64,000 bases of DNA from Moritella dasanensis ArB 0140 (GTDB lineage Bacteria > Pseudomonadota > Gammaproteobacteria > Enterobacterales > Moritellaceae): contig NZ_AKXQ01000003.1 in the NCBI RefSeq assembly GCF_000276805.1, forward strand, positions 62,001 to 126,000. Direction: 5' to 3'. Both the position numbers and the translations under genes were made by a program. Below, in pieces: positions 15,562-24,615 of this stretch; position 1 is the first letter of the stretch, and each line of letters starts with the position of its first letter. The notes beneath the pieces are model-generated. The model was not told the origin of the DNA. It saw only the letters and a list, made by a program, of their open reading frames with translations, and searched no databases.

Positions 15562-16440
15562 ATGTTAACAGGTAATATCGTCGCACTTATCACTCCTATG
15601 CTCGACAACGGAGACGTCGATCTTTGCTCTTTACAAGGTTTAGTTGAATATCATATTCAGAGCAATACCACTGCACTCGCGGTATTAGGCACAACAGGTG
15701 AATCTTGTACGTTTAATCAAGATGAGCATGTAGACGTCATCAAAAAAGTACTGGAAATGGCACAAGGTCGTATCGCGATTATTGCCGGTACAGGATCAAA
15801 CAGCACTCGTAATGCCATTAAACTCAGTCAAGCATTACACCTGTTGGGTGTGACTGCCGGACTTTGTGTCACGCCTTATTACAATAAACCAACCCAAGAA
15901 GGCTTATATCAGCATTATAAAGCCATTACAGAAGCCTGTGATTTACCTCAGATTTTGTATAATGTACCGAGTCGTACAGGTTGTGACATTAGCGATGAGA
16001 TCGTAGTTAGATTAGCGGAACTTAATGCTATCATAGGCATCAAAGACGCTACCGGTGATTTAACGCGTTTAACTCAGCTTAAACCCTTCCTACCGGATGA
16101 TTTTTTACTATATAGTGGTGATGATGCAACAGGTTGTGAGTTTATGTTGCAAGGTGGTAATGGGGTTATCTCTGTTACCAGTAATGTTGCTGCCGATGCA
16201 ATGAGCCGTATGTGTACGTTTGCATTAGCAGGACAGCGCCAAGAAGCGACTGAAATTAATAACAAATTAATGGGTTTACACCAAAATTTATTTGTCGAAG
16301 CAAACCCAATCCCGGTAAAATGGGCGTGCAAGCAGTTATCGTTGACTGCAACGGCAAATTTACGGTTACCATTAATTGAATTAGATCAGCAATATCATGC
16401 TCAAGTGAGTGCGGCACTCGCACTTGCAGTGGATGCATAA
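15562..16440 (+). CDS. dapA: 4-hydroxy-tetrahydrodipicolinate synthase
   Basis: A 292-residue TIM-barrel lyase condensing pyruvate with aspartate semialdehyde, first step of the diaminopimelate/lysine branch. The Thr pair is in GTTGES, the catalytic Tyr in CVTPYYNKPTQEG and the Schiff-base Lys in IGIKDATGDL. ATG 15562 has AAGG six bases upstream and matches family length; the frame is open further up, but the extension (YYYYATCF and so on) is not family-like. bamC follows 27 bases downstream, the conserved dapA-bamC pair. Confidence 0.96.
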   Translation: MLTGNIVALITPMLDNGDVDLCSLQGLVEYHIQSNTTALAVLGTTGESCTFNQDEHVDVIKKVLEMAQGRIAIIAGTGSNSTRNAIKLSQALHLLGVTAGLCVTPYYNKPTQEGLYQHYKAITEACDLPQILYNVPSRTGCDISDEIVVRLAELNAIIGIKDATGDLTRLTQLKPFLPDDFLLYSGDDATGCEFMLQGGNGVISVTSNVAADAMSRMCTFALAGQRQEATEINNKLMGLHQNLFVEANPIPVKWACKQLSLTATANLRLPLIELDQQYHAQVSAALALAVDA

Positions 16441-16467
16441 ATTTTTGAATTAGGGAATATTAATACT

Positions 16468-17616
16468 ATGACTATGTCATCAACAGGTCACCGCTTGACT
16501 AACGCGAAACGTTATAGCGTATTAGCGTGTGCTATTTTAGTCAGTGCTTGTTCAGGATCAGATACAAGACGTCAGGCCAATCAAGACTTTGAATATTTAA
16601 ATCAACCAATCAAACCAGATTTGGTGATTGCAGAAGGGCTTGATACACCGTTATACACACAACGTTATGACGTGCCTGAATTAGTCGAAGGGACTGAGAA
16701 TCGCCCCCTTGGTGCTGCTGTTGATGTACGTTCGCCAGTACAAATTTTAGCGTTATCACCCTTAGTTCGTGTGGAAGAAGGCAGCGAAAACGTGACTATT
16801 TGGTTTAACAGCCGTAGTGCACAAGATGATGTTTCTTCACAGGTATGGTCGTTGTTAGCTAACTTTTTGGCCGATAAGAAAGTGGCTATTGCCAAGCTTG
16901 ATGAAACTAATCATGTCTTAGAAACTGATTGGTTAATTAACGAAGAAACGTTTGATGAGTTTAAAGAAGAATCGGAATACGAACTTAAACAGCGTTATAA
17001 ATTCACCTTATTAACAGCAGCCAGTAAACGTACTGTCGGCCTGCAAGTGGACTTGATTGAACACGAAGAGCGCTTAGAAGGCACTAAGGTTGATAATGAG
17101 TTAAGTAAAGGCGATCGCCGTCGTTTCGCAGTGAAAATGTTAAACTTATTGAGCATTTACTACGAAGTTGACCGTATTGAAGGTAACAACAAAGAAACAG
17201 CAGAACAAAAAGCGTCGAAACTGAAAATTGATTTTGTCGATCAGCAAAATCCAGTGATCACCTTAAATATCCCGTTTGATGATGCTTGGAAGTTAATGCC
17301 AATGGTATTAGGCAAAGTGGGCATGACAGTTCAAGACGAAGATAAATTGGCTGCCACGATGTTAGTTAGCTTTGACGAACAACCAGATTATTTCTGGGCT
17401 GATAATAAAGTAACGCCGGTGACATTAGAAGAAGATGATTACCGTATTCAAGTTGGTGAAATTAAAGGCCATACTTCAATTGCGTTCTTTACCGAGAAGA
17501 AACAGCCATTGTCAGCAGAAGTAATGAGTCAGTTGTTCATTAGTTTGAAAGACGCTGCTGCGACATTACGTGCCGAAAAAGCGGCAAACGATGAGAAAGC
17601 CGCAAGCGAAAAGTAA
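16468..17616 (+). CDS. bamC: Outer membrane assembly lipoprotein BamC
   Basis: A 382-residue lipoprotein of the BAM complex, which folds outer-membrane proteins. The signal ends at the lipobox LVSACSG. A long unstructured stretch that binds BamD follows (about residues 30-95), then two helix-grip domains separated near residue 235. Slightly longer than the E. coli protein, mainly in a charged C-terminal tail. A strong terminator closes the dapA-bamC operon. Confidence 0.92.
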   Translation: MTMSSTGHRLTNAKRYSVLACAILVSACSGSDTRRQANQDFEYLNQPIKPDLVIAEGLDTPLYTQRYDVPELVEGTENRPLGAAVDVRSPVQILALSPLVRVEEGSENVTIWFNSRSAQDDVSSQVWSLLANFLADKKVAIAKLDETNHVLETDWLINEETFDEFKEESEYELKQRYKFTLLTAASKRTVGLQVDLIEHEERLEGTKVDNELSKGDRRRFAVKMLNLLSIYYEVDRIEGNNKETAEQKASKLKIDFVDQQNPVITLNIPFDDAWKLMPMVLGKVGMTVQDEDKLAATMLVSFDEQPDYFWADNKVTPVTLEEDDYRIQVGEIKGHTSIAFFTEKKQPLSAEVMSQLFISLKDAAATLRAEKAANDEKAASEK

Positions 17617-17648
17617 TGTGATACACCTTAGGTGTTAATCATGTGACA

Positions 17649-17684
17649 AAAAAAGGCCTATGTAGTGATACATAGGCCTTTTTT
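17649..17684. terminator. Bidirectional Rho-independent terminator
   Basis: A perfect 16-bp stem, AAAAAAGGCCTATGTA (17649-17664) with its complement at 17669-17684, around the loop GTGA. T runs exist on both strands; it ends dapA-bamC and the opposing DUF2897 gene. Confidence 0.95.
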
Positions 17685-17771
17685 ATCGCTGCTGTTTATA
17701 GAAAGTATACAGAGATAATGGGTATAGCTACTGTGTATTGTTTCTGTATATAGATCGCGCTTTGTTAACGG

Positions 17772-18041
17772 TTATTTCTCTTGGTCTTTTTTAACATCTT
17801 CTTCATCTGGCATTGGGTTCTTACCGTATTCGTTCTGGTATTCATTGTGATATTCTTTCTGCTCATCGTCATCATGATCTGGTAGTGGTTTCGCGTGTTC
17901 ACCGGCATCAAGATGAAAGGCTTTGTTGTATTGGTGTTCAATTTCTTTGGGTATCTTCATTTTCATGTTTGCGGTGTACTTCAACGTCATGATCGACCCT
18001 AGAATAAAACCGAGGGCAACCAGAATAATAAGCCAAACCAT
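17772..18041 (-). CDS. DUF2897 family small membrane protein
   Basis: An 89-residue protein: one N-terminal membrane helix (VWLIILVALGFILGSIM) then LKYTANMKMKIP and a very acidic cytoplasmic tail rich in Asp, Glu and His. The helix plus LK-X-A pattern matches the DUF2897 family of marine gammaproteobacteria; the tail is longer than usual. Function is unknown. It lies alone between the bamC terminator and the peptidase gene. Confidence 0.75.
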   Translation of the reverse strand: MVWLIILVALGFILGSIMTLKYTANMKMKIPKEIEHQYNKAFHLDAGEHAKPLPDHDDDEQKEYHNEYQNEYGKNPMPDEEDVKKDQEK

Positions 18042-18121
18042 AAATCCTCCTGTTGATAATTACAATTAATTGCGATTAATTGTAAGTTGTTATTGATAAT
18101 AATCGTCGTCGTTATGTACTC

Positions 18122-18835
18122 TTAACTTGCCGCTGCTACGTTGCAGATATACTGAGTATAAATTTGTTCTATATTCGCTAAAATCGTCGCTTTACCTTGA
18201 ATATCTGCGTTACGAATAGTCTCGGTAATTAATGCTAAGGTGCATGCGTGTTGTGCTGGCACGGCGACAGGTAAATAACTTAAGTGCCACGGTTCGCGTG
18301 ATACCCCACCAAGGTCTTGACGATAAGGGCGATAGAAACCACAGTCGGCAATATTATCGTCTAACCAAGTCGATAGCGCCGCTAAATAGCCACCTTCATC
18401 ATACTCTTGTGGGATCAGTTGTAACTGATAACCAGTAGGTAGCGCGCTGTAGTCACAAACGTCTATTTCACAACCCCAATGATGGCGACTCGCCCCCGGT
18501 AGCATGGACCAACGTAATATGGCAAATACCTTTTGTTCTTCACTAAGTATAGCGGAGTCTAAGGGTTGGCTGTCATGATCCAAGATGGGTCTGAGACCAT
18601 TAAATTTATTATTCCAAATACGCAACTGTTGTTCAAAAGAGCGAAAACAAGAGACAACATCAAGATTAAAGCCGGCTTGTTTGGCGCGCGTTTGTAATTG
18701 CGCAAATGCAGGCTGTGCGTGTTTGTGGATGAGATGTTGCTGCTGGGTAGGTTGAGGCGGTGCAGATAAGGCTATCACATGGCTTTGTGCTTGCCCTGTT
18801 AAAGCGCCTGTTGTGAGTAATGTGTTAGCTGGCAT
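18122..18835 (-). CDS. M15 family metallopeptidase (VanY-like D,D-carboxypeptidase)
   Basis: A zinc peptidase of about 237 residues. Visible motifs are SCFRSFEQQ (substrate-binding Arg), the zinc site SRHHWGCEIDVCD (His and Asp) and EPWHLSY with the third ligand His. This fits D-alanyl-D-alanine carboxypeptidases that trim peptidoglycan peptides, although no signal peptide is visible. I start at ATG 18835, giving an 11-base overlap with the preceding gene, which suggests coupled translation; the GTG at 18892 would extend it deep into that gene. Confidence 0.82.
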   Translation of the reverse strand: MPANTLLTTGALTGQAQSHVIALSAPPQPTQQQHLIHKHAQPAFAQLQTRAKQAGFNLDVVSCFRSFEQQLRIWNNKFNGLRPILDHDSQPLDSAILSEEQKVFAILRWSMLPGASRHHWGCEIDVCDYSALPTGYQLQLIPQEYDEGGYLAALSTWLDDNIADCGFYRPYRQDLGGVSREPWHLSYLPVAVPAQHACTLALITETIRNADIQGKATILANIEQIYTQYICNVAAAS

Positions 18836-19127
18836 CAGGTGATACCGTGCGGTCGCAGTGGCCAAGGTCGCGCGCTGGGGCGATAATATCACGGACGCGT
18901 TGCTTTAATACTTTTGCTTCAGGAAAACCACCGTCTTGCTTGCGTTCCCAAATCAGTTGTTGGTTACAATGGATCTCAAAGCGACCACCGGTGTCTGGGT
19001 GCAGACTGATTTTACTGATATCTTCAGCAAAGGTATGCAGGAGTTCTTGCATTAGCCAGGTCGAGCGCAACATCCAGTTACACTGTCGGCAATAGTAAAT
19101 ATCAATTTCAGCTTTAATCTCTGACAC
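18825..19127 (-). CDS. SelT/SelW/SelH-type thioredoxin-like protein
   Basis: A 100-residue protein with the Rdx/SelW-like fold: beta strand IDIYYCRQCNW, containing the redox CXXC motif (Cys-Arg-Gln-Cys), then helix and DTGGRFEIHCN and KQDGGFPEAK. These small proteins are thought to act in thiol redox control; the bacterial role is unknown. The start is GTG 19127, with GAGGG about eight bases upstream. It forms an overlapping pair with the M15 peptidase gene. Confidence 0.86.
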   Translation of the reverse strand: MSEIKAEIDIYYCRQCNWMLRSTWLMQELLHTFAEDISKISLHPDTGGRFEIHCNQQLIWERKQDGGFPEAKVLKQRVRDIIAPARDLGHCDRTVSPDAS

Positions 19128-19258
19128 GTCAAGGCCCTCTTTTTATGACTTATTCTAACGTAGGATTACTCATCCTAGCGTTATTATTGACTTGGGTATA
19201 TGATTTTGTCGCTTATTTAGGGTACAATTCCGCCTCATTTTCAGCATCGGTTTTTTTA

Positions 19259-19939
19259 ATGTATAGCATTCTATTTCAAAATAATGATTTCTTGGTTATC
19301 AACAAGGCAGCGGGTATTGGTTTTCACGATGAAGACGGCGTTGATGGTATTTGTTCTATTGTCAGAAAGGATATTGGCAGATTAGTATTTCCAGTACACC
19401 GTTTAGACAAAGTGACATCAGGATTGTTGTTATTAGCTAAATCATCAGAAGCGGCTGCTAAATTAGCGAAGTTATTTGAATTGCACGAGATCCAAAAATA
19501 TTACTTGGGTGTTATCGATAGCAAGCCAAAGAAAAAACAAGGTTTAGTAAAAGGCGATATGGAACGTTCACGTCGCAGCATGTGGCGTTTAACAAAAACG
19601 TTAACTAACCCTGCTGTTACCCAGTTCTTCACGCAAAGCATCGGTGATGGCAAGCGTTTAGTGGTATTAAAACCATTAACAGGTAAGACACACCAGTTAC
19701 GCGTAGCATTAAACAGCCTAGGTAGCCCTATCTGTGGTGATCCGCTGTATCAAAGTGCTGATGCTTGGAAATACGATCGTGCTTACTTACACGCGTATTG
19801 CCTACAGTTTACTTTAGGTGGCGAAGACTTTAGCTTTGTCGCTGAAGAGTTAAACGGTAAAGAGTTTGAAACTGCTGCATGTAAAGAAGCATTAGTTGCT
19901 TATGCACAGCCAGAGACTTTGGCTTGGCCAAAAGTATAG
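19259..19939 (+). CDS. RluA family pseudouridine synthase (TIGR01621-like)
   Basis: A 226-residue enzyme turning uridine to pseudouridine in RNA. The catalytic Asp lies in VHRLDKVTSGLLLLAKS, with later motifs KTHQLRVALNSLG and GDPLY. There is no S4 domain, consistent with the short RluA-like group. I start at ATG 19259 (MYSILFQNNDFLVINK); the upstream in-frame extension to 19145 looks like non-coding leader with a hydrophobic run. The RNA target cannot be told from sequence. Confidence 0.86.
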   Translation: MYSILFQNNDFLVINKAAGIGFHDEDGVDGICSIVRKDIGRLVFPVHRLDKVTSGLLLLAKSSEAAAKLAKLFELHEIQKYYLGVIDSKPKKKQGLVKGDMERSRRSMWRLTKTLTNPAVTQFFTQSIGDGKRLVVLKPLTGKTHQLRVALNSLGSPICGDPLYQSADAWKYDRAYLHAYCLQFTLGGEDFSFVAEELNGKEFETAACKEALVAYAQPETLAWPKV

Positions 19940-19988
19940 TTGTTATATAACCTAAGTTACTGCGAGGTAGCTTGGTTAAATAATGCAT

Positions 19989-20038
19989 AAAAAAACGCCC
20001 AACGTAGGACTCTTTCGAGTAATGCGTTGGGCGTTTTT
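19989..20038. terminator. Bidirectional terminator between convergent genes
   Basis: AAAAACGCCCAACG near 19991-20004 pairs with CGTTGGGCGTTTTT at 20025-20038, and an inner ACTC-TTTC-GAGT hairpin sits in the loop. T runs on both strands; it closes the pseudouridine synthase gene and talB. Confidence 0.93.
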
Positions 20039-20108
20039 GTTAACAAAGATTCTATTTATTCAAACAAGAACAAATTAGTCTTATTCAAATTAGAACTATT
20101 TATTCCAA

Positions 20109-21056
20109 TTAAAACAAGTCAGCAATCATCGTTTCTAGTTTGTTTTGGTCGATAGCGAAGTTACGGATACCTTCAGCTAGTTTCTCAACAGCCATTGGAT
20201 CTTGGCTGTGATCCCAACGGAATGCCGCTTCAGTTAGTTTTTCTTTTGGTGCTACTGCTACTGCTTCAGAGAATAGCGCTTGTACAACAGGTTCTGAAGA
20301 GTTTTGTAGTTCTTCTAATAACTGAGGTGCAATTGTTAGACGGTCACAACCAGCAAGTGCAAGGATTTCACCTGTGTTACGGAAGCTTGCGCCCATAACA
20401 ACCGTGTTATAACCCGCTGCTTTGTAGTAGTTGTAGATAGTGCTTACCGAGATAACGCCTGGATCGTTAGCGCCAACATAAGTTTCGCCCGTTTTCGCTT
20501 TATGCCAATCCATGATGCGGCCAACGAAAGGAGAGATTAGGAATACGCCTGCTTCAGCACATGCTTGCGCTTGAGCGAAAGAGAATAGTAACGTTAGGTT
20601 ACAGTTGATGCCCATTGCTTCAAGTTGTTCTGCAGCGCGGATACCTTCCCAAGTAGAAGCCAGTTTGATCAGAATGTTTTCTTTCTCAATACCCACTTCT
20701 TTATATAATTCGATTAGTAGTAACGCTTGTTTAACACTTGCTTCAGTGTTGTAAGAAAGACGCGCGTCAACTTCTGTAGAGATGCGACCTGGAATAGTCG
20801 TTAAGATCTCTTTACCAATCAATACAGCTAGTTTGTCACAAGCTAATGCAACTTGTGCTTCTGGCGCTGCATTTTCTTTAGCGTAAGCAATTGCTTGTGC
20901 TACTAGTGGTTGGTAAGTCGGTAATGCAGCTGCCTTTAGGATAAGTGATGGATTCGTCGTCGCATCTTGAGGCTGGTATAATTTAATTGCATCCACATCG
21001 CCTGTATCTGCAACAATAGTGGTTAATTTACTTAGCTGTTCTAACTGATTACTCAT
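20109..21056 (-). CDS. talB: Transaldolase
   Basis: A 315-residue enzyme of the non-oxidative pentose phosphate pathway, moving a dihydroxyacetone unit between sugars. The Schiff-base Lys lies in [21 protein letters not shown] near the start and the [10 protein letters not shown] region are family hallmarks. ATG 21056 ([15 protein letters not shown]) matches the E. coli length; the longer frame to 21113 is leader. Divergent from aroF across about 270 bases. Confidence 0.97.
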   Translation of the reverse strand: MSNQLEQLSKLTTIVADTGDVDAIKLYQPQDATTNPSLILKAAALPTYQPLVAQAIAYAKENAAPEAQVALACDKLAVLIGKEILTTIPGRISTEVDARLSYNTEASVKQALLLIELYKEVGIEKENILIKLASTWEGIRAAEQLEAMGINCNLTLLFSFAQAQACAEAGVFLISPFVGRIMDWHKAKTGETYVGANDPGVISVSTIYNYYKAAGYNTVVMGASFRNTGEILALAGCDRLTIAPQLLEELQNSSEPVVQALFSEAVAVAPKEKLTEAAFRWDHSQDPMAVEKLAEGIRNFAIDQNKLETMIADLF

Positions 21057-21328
21057 TATTTTATGTCCACAATTATAGTATTGTTCGGTGTAAGGGCTTA
21101 CCGTCACTATCAATAATATTGACTATAATGTCAATACCATAAAACCAGACTTTTTCGGAATCTTAGTGTTAAGGAAATAACGGTAATTGCTGAGTAGTAT
21201 CTTATCATAGGTTTCATTCGAAAGTATGTAGGCTTTCATCACGTTTTTCGGACAAACTTTGTTGATAAAATAGTGCTTGCAATCACATTCTGCTGCGGTA
21301 TGTTGTTTATATAAAATAAATAGGATAT

Positions 21329-22408
21329 ATGAGCAACGCAATGGAAAAAGATACCTTAAATAATGTACATATTTGTTCTGAACAAGTATTGATGACACCT
21401 GCCGAATTAAAATCGAAATTACCTATTTCAGATCATGCACTTGGATATATACACGCTGCACGTGAAACGATTGCTAATATTATCGCTGGCACAGATAAGC
21501 GCTTGTTAGTGGTGTGCGGTCCTTGCTCGATCCATGATGAAAAAGCGGCGTTAGAATATGCCCACAAATTAAAAGCACTGCATGACGAGTTAGGCGACCA
21601 GCTTTATATTGTTATGCGCGTGTATTTTGAAAAACCACGGACAACAGTTGGCTGGAAAGGCGCAATTAATGACCCACATATGGATGGTTCATTTGATGTT
21701 GAAACCGGTTTAATTAATGCGCGTAAATTATTAATTACCCTTGCTGAGATGGAAATTCCAACCGCAACGGAAGCTCTTGATCCGATTAGCCCACAATACC
21801 TTGCCGAGTTATTTGCTTGGTCGGCGATTGGCGCGCGTACTACCGAATCACAAACTCACCGTGAAATGGCTTCTGGTCTTTCTATGCCTGTTGGCTTTAA
21901 AAACGGTACCGATGGCAGCTTATCAACGGCAATCAATGCGATGAAATCTGCGTCGCACTCACATCGCTTCATGGGTATTAACCAAGAAGGCCAGGTGGCA
22001 TTATTGCAAACCCAAGGTAATCCCGACGGTCACGTTATTTTACGTGGTGGTAAGCAACCTAACTACGATTCAGTGGCTGTGGCATTAGCCGAGCAAGACA
22101 TGATTAAAGCGGGCCTACGTCCAAGCTTGATGGTTGATTGCAGTCATGCTAATTCAAATAAAAACCATGAACTACAGCCATTAGTGGCGAAAAACGTCAT
22201 TCACCAGATCCAAGAAGGTAATAACTCTATTATGGGTGTGATGATTGAAAGTCACCTTAATGGTGGTAATCAATCGTCAGAACAACCTATTGCTGATATG
22301 GCATACGGCGTGTCTGTGACGGATGCGTGTATTGATTGGGCAACGACTGAGACGTTATTACGTGAAACAGCGATTGAGTTAAGCAGTTGTTTAACTAAAA
22401 GAGCCTAG
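21329..22408 (+). CDS. aroF: 3-deoxy-7-phosphoheptulonate synthase (class I)
   Basis: A 359-residue enzyme condensing phosphoenolpyruvate and erythrose-4-phosphate, the first step of aromatic biosynthesis. Class I motifs are seen: VVCGPCSIHD, RVYFEKPRTTVGWKG, FKNGTDGSL and VDCSHANSNK with metal ligands. The gene lies directly ahead of tyrA, as E. coli aroF does, so a tyrosine-sensitive isozyme is likely. ATG 21329 has AGGA three bases upstream, rather close. I looked for a clear TyrR box in the leader and could not find one. Confidence 0.94.
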   Translation: MSNAMEKDTLNNVHICSEQVLMTPAELKSKLPISDHALGYIHAARETIANIIAGTDKRLLVVCGPCSIHDEKAALEYAHKLKALHDELGDQLYIVMRVYFEKPRTTVGWKGAINDPHMDGSFDVETGLINARKLLITLAEMEIPTATEALDPISPQYLAELFAWSAIGARTTESQTHREMASGLSMPVGFKNGTDGSLSTAINAMKSASHSHRFMGINQEGQVALLQTQGNPDGHVILRGGKQPNYDSVAVALAEQDMIKAGLRPSLMVDCSHANSNKNHELQPLVAKNVIHQIQEGNNSIMGVMIESHLNGGNQSSEQPIADMAYGVSVTDACIDWATTETLLRETAIELSSCLTKRA

Positions 22409-22490
22409 TTTTAGGTCGGAATACATCGTTTTGGTCGAAATACACAGGGCTTAGGTCGATAGATGAAGTACGTTATAAGGTGAATGGTTA

Positions 22491-23633
22491 GTGATACTGG
22501 ATCCGTTAGGTAAATTAAGAGATAAAATCGATGATGTTGACCAACAGCTGGTTGATTTACTCGCACAAAGAATCGCATTAGTAGCCGAAGTCGGGGACAT
22601 CAAAAGTGAGCATGGCTTGCCGATTTATGTGCCTGAACGTGAAACTGCGATGTTGGAAAAAAGACGCGCAGAAGCTGAAAGCAAAGGCGTTCCAGGCGAC
22701 TTGATTGAAGATGTATTACGCCGTGTTATGCGTGAATCGTATGCCTCTGAAAAAGATTCTGGTTTCAAAACAGTGAAACCAGACCTTGGTCGTATCGTGG
22801 TAATCGGTGGTGCGGGTAAATTGGGTATGTTGTTTGTACGCATGTTCCGTCTGTCTGGTTATGAGGTTGATATTCTAGAGCAAGGTGATTGGGATAAGGC
22901 GGATGCGTTATTTGCCAATGCTGGGCTGGTGGTTGTGTCTGTACCGATTAACCTAACCGAAACCATTATCGCTAAGTTAGGCCGTTTACCAAAAGATTGC
23001 GTATTGGCCGACATTACCAGTATCAAGAATAAACCCTTACAAGCCATGCTTAATACGCACCAAGGTCCTGTGGTTGGGTTACACCCGATGTTTGGTCCTG
23101 ATGTGGGTAACTTGGCTAAGCAAGTGATTGTTTGTTGTGATGGCCGTGGTAAAGACCAGTACCAGTGGTTGTTAGAGCAAATGCAGATCTGGGGCGCGCG
23201 TATTTATGACGTTGACGCTAAGCAACACGATGAAGCGATGACGCTGATCCAAGCATTACGTCACTTTACTACCTTTGTATATGGCGCGCATTTAGCGGAA
23301 GAGAATCCAGATATTCAGCAATTGCTGGATCTGAGCTCACCAATTTATCGCTTAGAACTCGCCATGGTCGGGCGTCTGTTTGCACAGGACCCAACCTTGT
23401 ATGCTGATATTATTTTAGCGTCAGACAATAACATCGCCATGATCCGCCGTTATGCCGAACGCTTTATGCAAGCCGCCGACATGTTAGAGCGTAATGATAA
23501 AGATGGCTTTATTCGTTCGTTTGAAATGGTATCAGATTGGTTTGGTGATTATTCAACTCAGTTCTTGCAAGAAAGCCGCAACTTGCTGCTACAAGCTAAT
23601 GATAATCGACAATTCTTCGGAGTTGAAAGCTAG
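22491..23633 (+). CDS. tyrA: Chorismate mutase / prephenate dehydrogenase (T-protein)
   Basis: A 380-residue bifunctional enzyme of tyrosine synthesis. The N-terminal chorismate mutase (about residues 1-90) has [18 protein letters not shown]. The NAD-binding dehydrogenase follows with the Rossmann loop [17 protein letters not shown] near residue 103 and the active-site HPMFGPD. The start is GTG 22491, with AAGGTG eight bases upstream. It lies 82 bases after aroF in the same operon and is followed by a strong terminator. Confidence 0.97.
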   Translation: MILDPLGKLRDKIDDVDQQLVDLLAQRIALVAEVGDIKSEHGLPIYVPERETAMLEKRRAEAESKGVPGDLIEDVLRRVMRESYASEKDSGFKTVKPDLGRIVVIGGAGKLGMLFVRMFRLSGYEVDILEQGDWDKADALFANAGLVVVSVPINLTETIIAKLGRLPKDCVLADITSIKNKPLQAMLNTHQGPVVGLHPMFGPDVGNLAKQVIVCCDGRGKDQYQWLLEQMQIWGARIYDVDAKQHDEAMTLIQALRHFTTFVYGAHLAEENPDIQQLLDLSSPIYRLELAMVGRLFAQDPTLYADIILASDNNIAMIRRYAERFMQAADMLERNDKDGFIRSFEMVSDWFGDYSTQFLQESRNLLLQANDNRQFFGVES

Positions 23634-23684
23634 TGCTTTGGTGACGATAACTAATCACTGATAAAAAAGCATCGTGATTATGGC

Positions 23685-23719
23685 ATACCTACCAATTAAA
23701 AGTTGGTAGGTATTTTTTT
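23685..23719 (+). terminator. Rho-independent terminator of aroF-tyrA
   Basis: ATACCTACCAA (23685-23695) pairs with TTGGTAGGTAT (23703-23713) around a 7-base loop, followed by a run of six T. Confidence 0.95.
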
Positions 23720-23758
23720 GTCATAGCCGTAGATAGTATTCATGTCTTTTTAGAAAAG

Positions 23759-24070
23759 CTATTTCAACTGTTCCTCATCCGGTTTATTTTTCACCGTATT
23801 TTTATAATGTTGCATCCAAGCCATGTTACTGCGAGGGAACTCGACTTGTACTGACGTGTGTAATAATTTTTTTACTTCAACGTAGTTACCTTGGTAAGTT
23901 TGATTGTTAAACCCATGCTCTGTGACTTCAAATATGTCATTTTCTGCTGCTTGAATCAGTATGTATCTGTCGCGTTTATAGGTTTTAAAGACCACTGATT
24001 CATCGACATGTAAACATTTCAGATAATGGTCTATTTCTTTCAATAGTTTCTTAAAATCAATTCGTTTCAT
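23759..24070 (-). CDS. Hypothetical protein, second gene of a two-gene unit
   Basis: A 103-residue soluble protein, basic overall, with an N-terminal helix (FKKLLKEIDHYLKCL) and a beta-rich middle (SVVFKTYKRDRYILIQAAENDIFEV). No family is recognised with confidence. It starts 26 bases after the end of the interrupted frame at 24097-24429, on the same strand, so the two look like a small operon. Size and pairing would fit a toxin-antitoxin or similar accessory pair, but that is a guess. Confidence 0.6.
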   Translation of the reverse strand: MKRIDFKKLLKEIDHYLKCLHVDESVVFKTYKRDRYILIQAAENDIFEVTEHGFNNQTYQGNYVEVKKLLHTSVQVEFPRSNMAWMQHYKNTVKNKPDEEQLK

Positions 24071-24096
24071 TATGTCCCTCGACTATCAACTATCTA

Positions 24097-24429
24097 TCAA
24101 TCAACTAGATCTGTTTTTTCTAACAAGCTGCAATATATTCTTTTGGTGATGTTATCGCTGATATAAATAATTTTAATATCACTGTTGTAATGGACAAATG
24201 CCACGCGACAACTTAACTGTGGGGTAAGCACAATTTTATACTCTTCGATCTTTTTACCTTGATGAGTGAGCTTGTGAGCAAATTTAATTTTGTAGCTATT
24301 GGTGTGTAGTAAAGTGGGGAGCCTTTCTTCAATATCTTGTTCTATTACGGTTTTGAATTGCGCATGCTTAGAAAAAAACTAGCGTAAGTGGTTGTTGCTA
24401 TCATAAGTAATACTACCAAATAATTGCAT
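24097..24429 (-). pseudogene. Short gene interrupted by an in-frame TAG (possible RelE-like toxin relic)
   Basis: Read from ATG 24429, sixteen codons (MQLFGSITYDSNNHLR) are followed by TAG at 24379-24381. The same frame then stays open for 93 codons (starting FFSKHAQFKTVIEQDIEE, ending SLLEKTDLVD) to TGA at 24097. The downstream part has no good restart. Codon use looks normal, so one nonsense change (from CAG or TGG) in a 110-codon gene is the simple explanation. Strands such as CRVAFVHYNSDIKIIYIS recall the RelE/ParE fold core, only weakly. The gene after it is intact. Confidence 0.7.
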
Positions 24430-24551
24430 ACATTCAGCTCTTTTAGTGACATGTGATATATAAATGTATCACCAAAATTAAAGTCTATAGTGTTAAGTTA
24501 ATAAGGTTTATAAAGGAAATAAAGTGTACGAGCAGCAATGCTGATAGATAT

Positions 24552-24581
24552 AAAAAATCCGATGTTGAGTTAACATCGGAT
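24552..24581 (-). terminator. Rho-independent terminator of pheA
   Basis: On the minus strand ATCCGATGTT (24581-24572) pairs with AACATCGGAT (24566-24557), loop of five, followed by six T (24557-24552 as A on plus). Confidence 0.9.
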
Positions 24582-24615
24582 CCGATTTAAATGATTGTAA
24601 CGTTATCGCTAGTGT

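Noticed and set aside
21123-21398. 91-codon minus-strand frame in the talB-aroF gap
   Set aside because: It runs into the start of aroF on the opposite strand and has no family features; the gap is better read as a promoter region.
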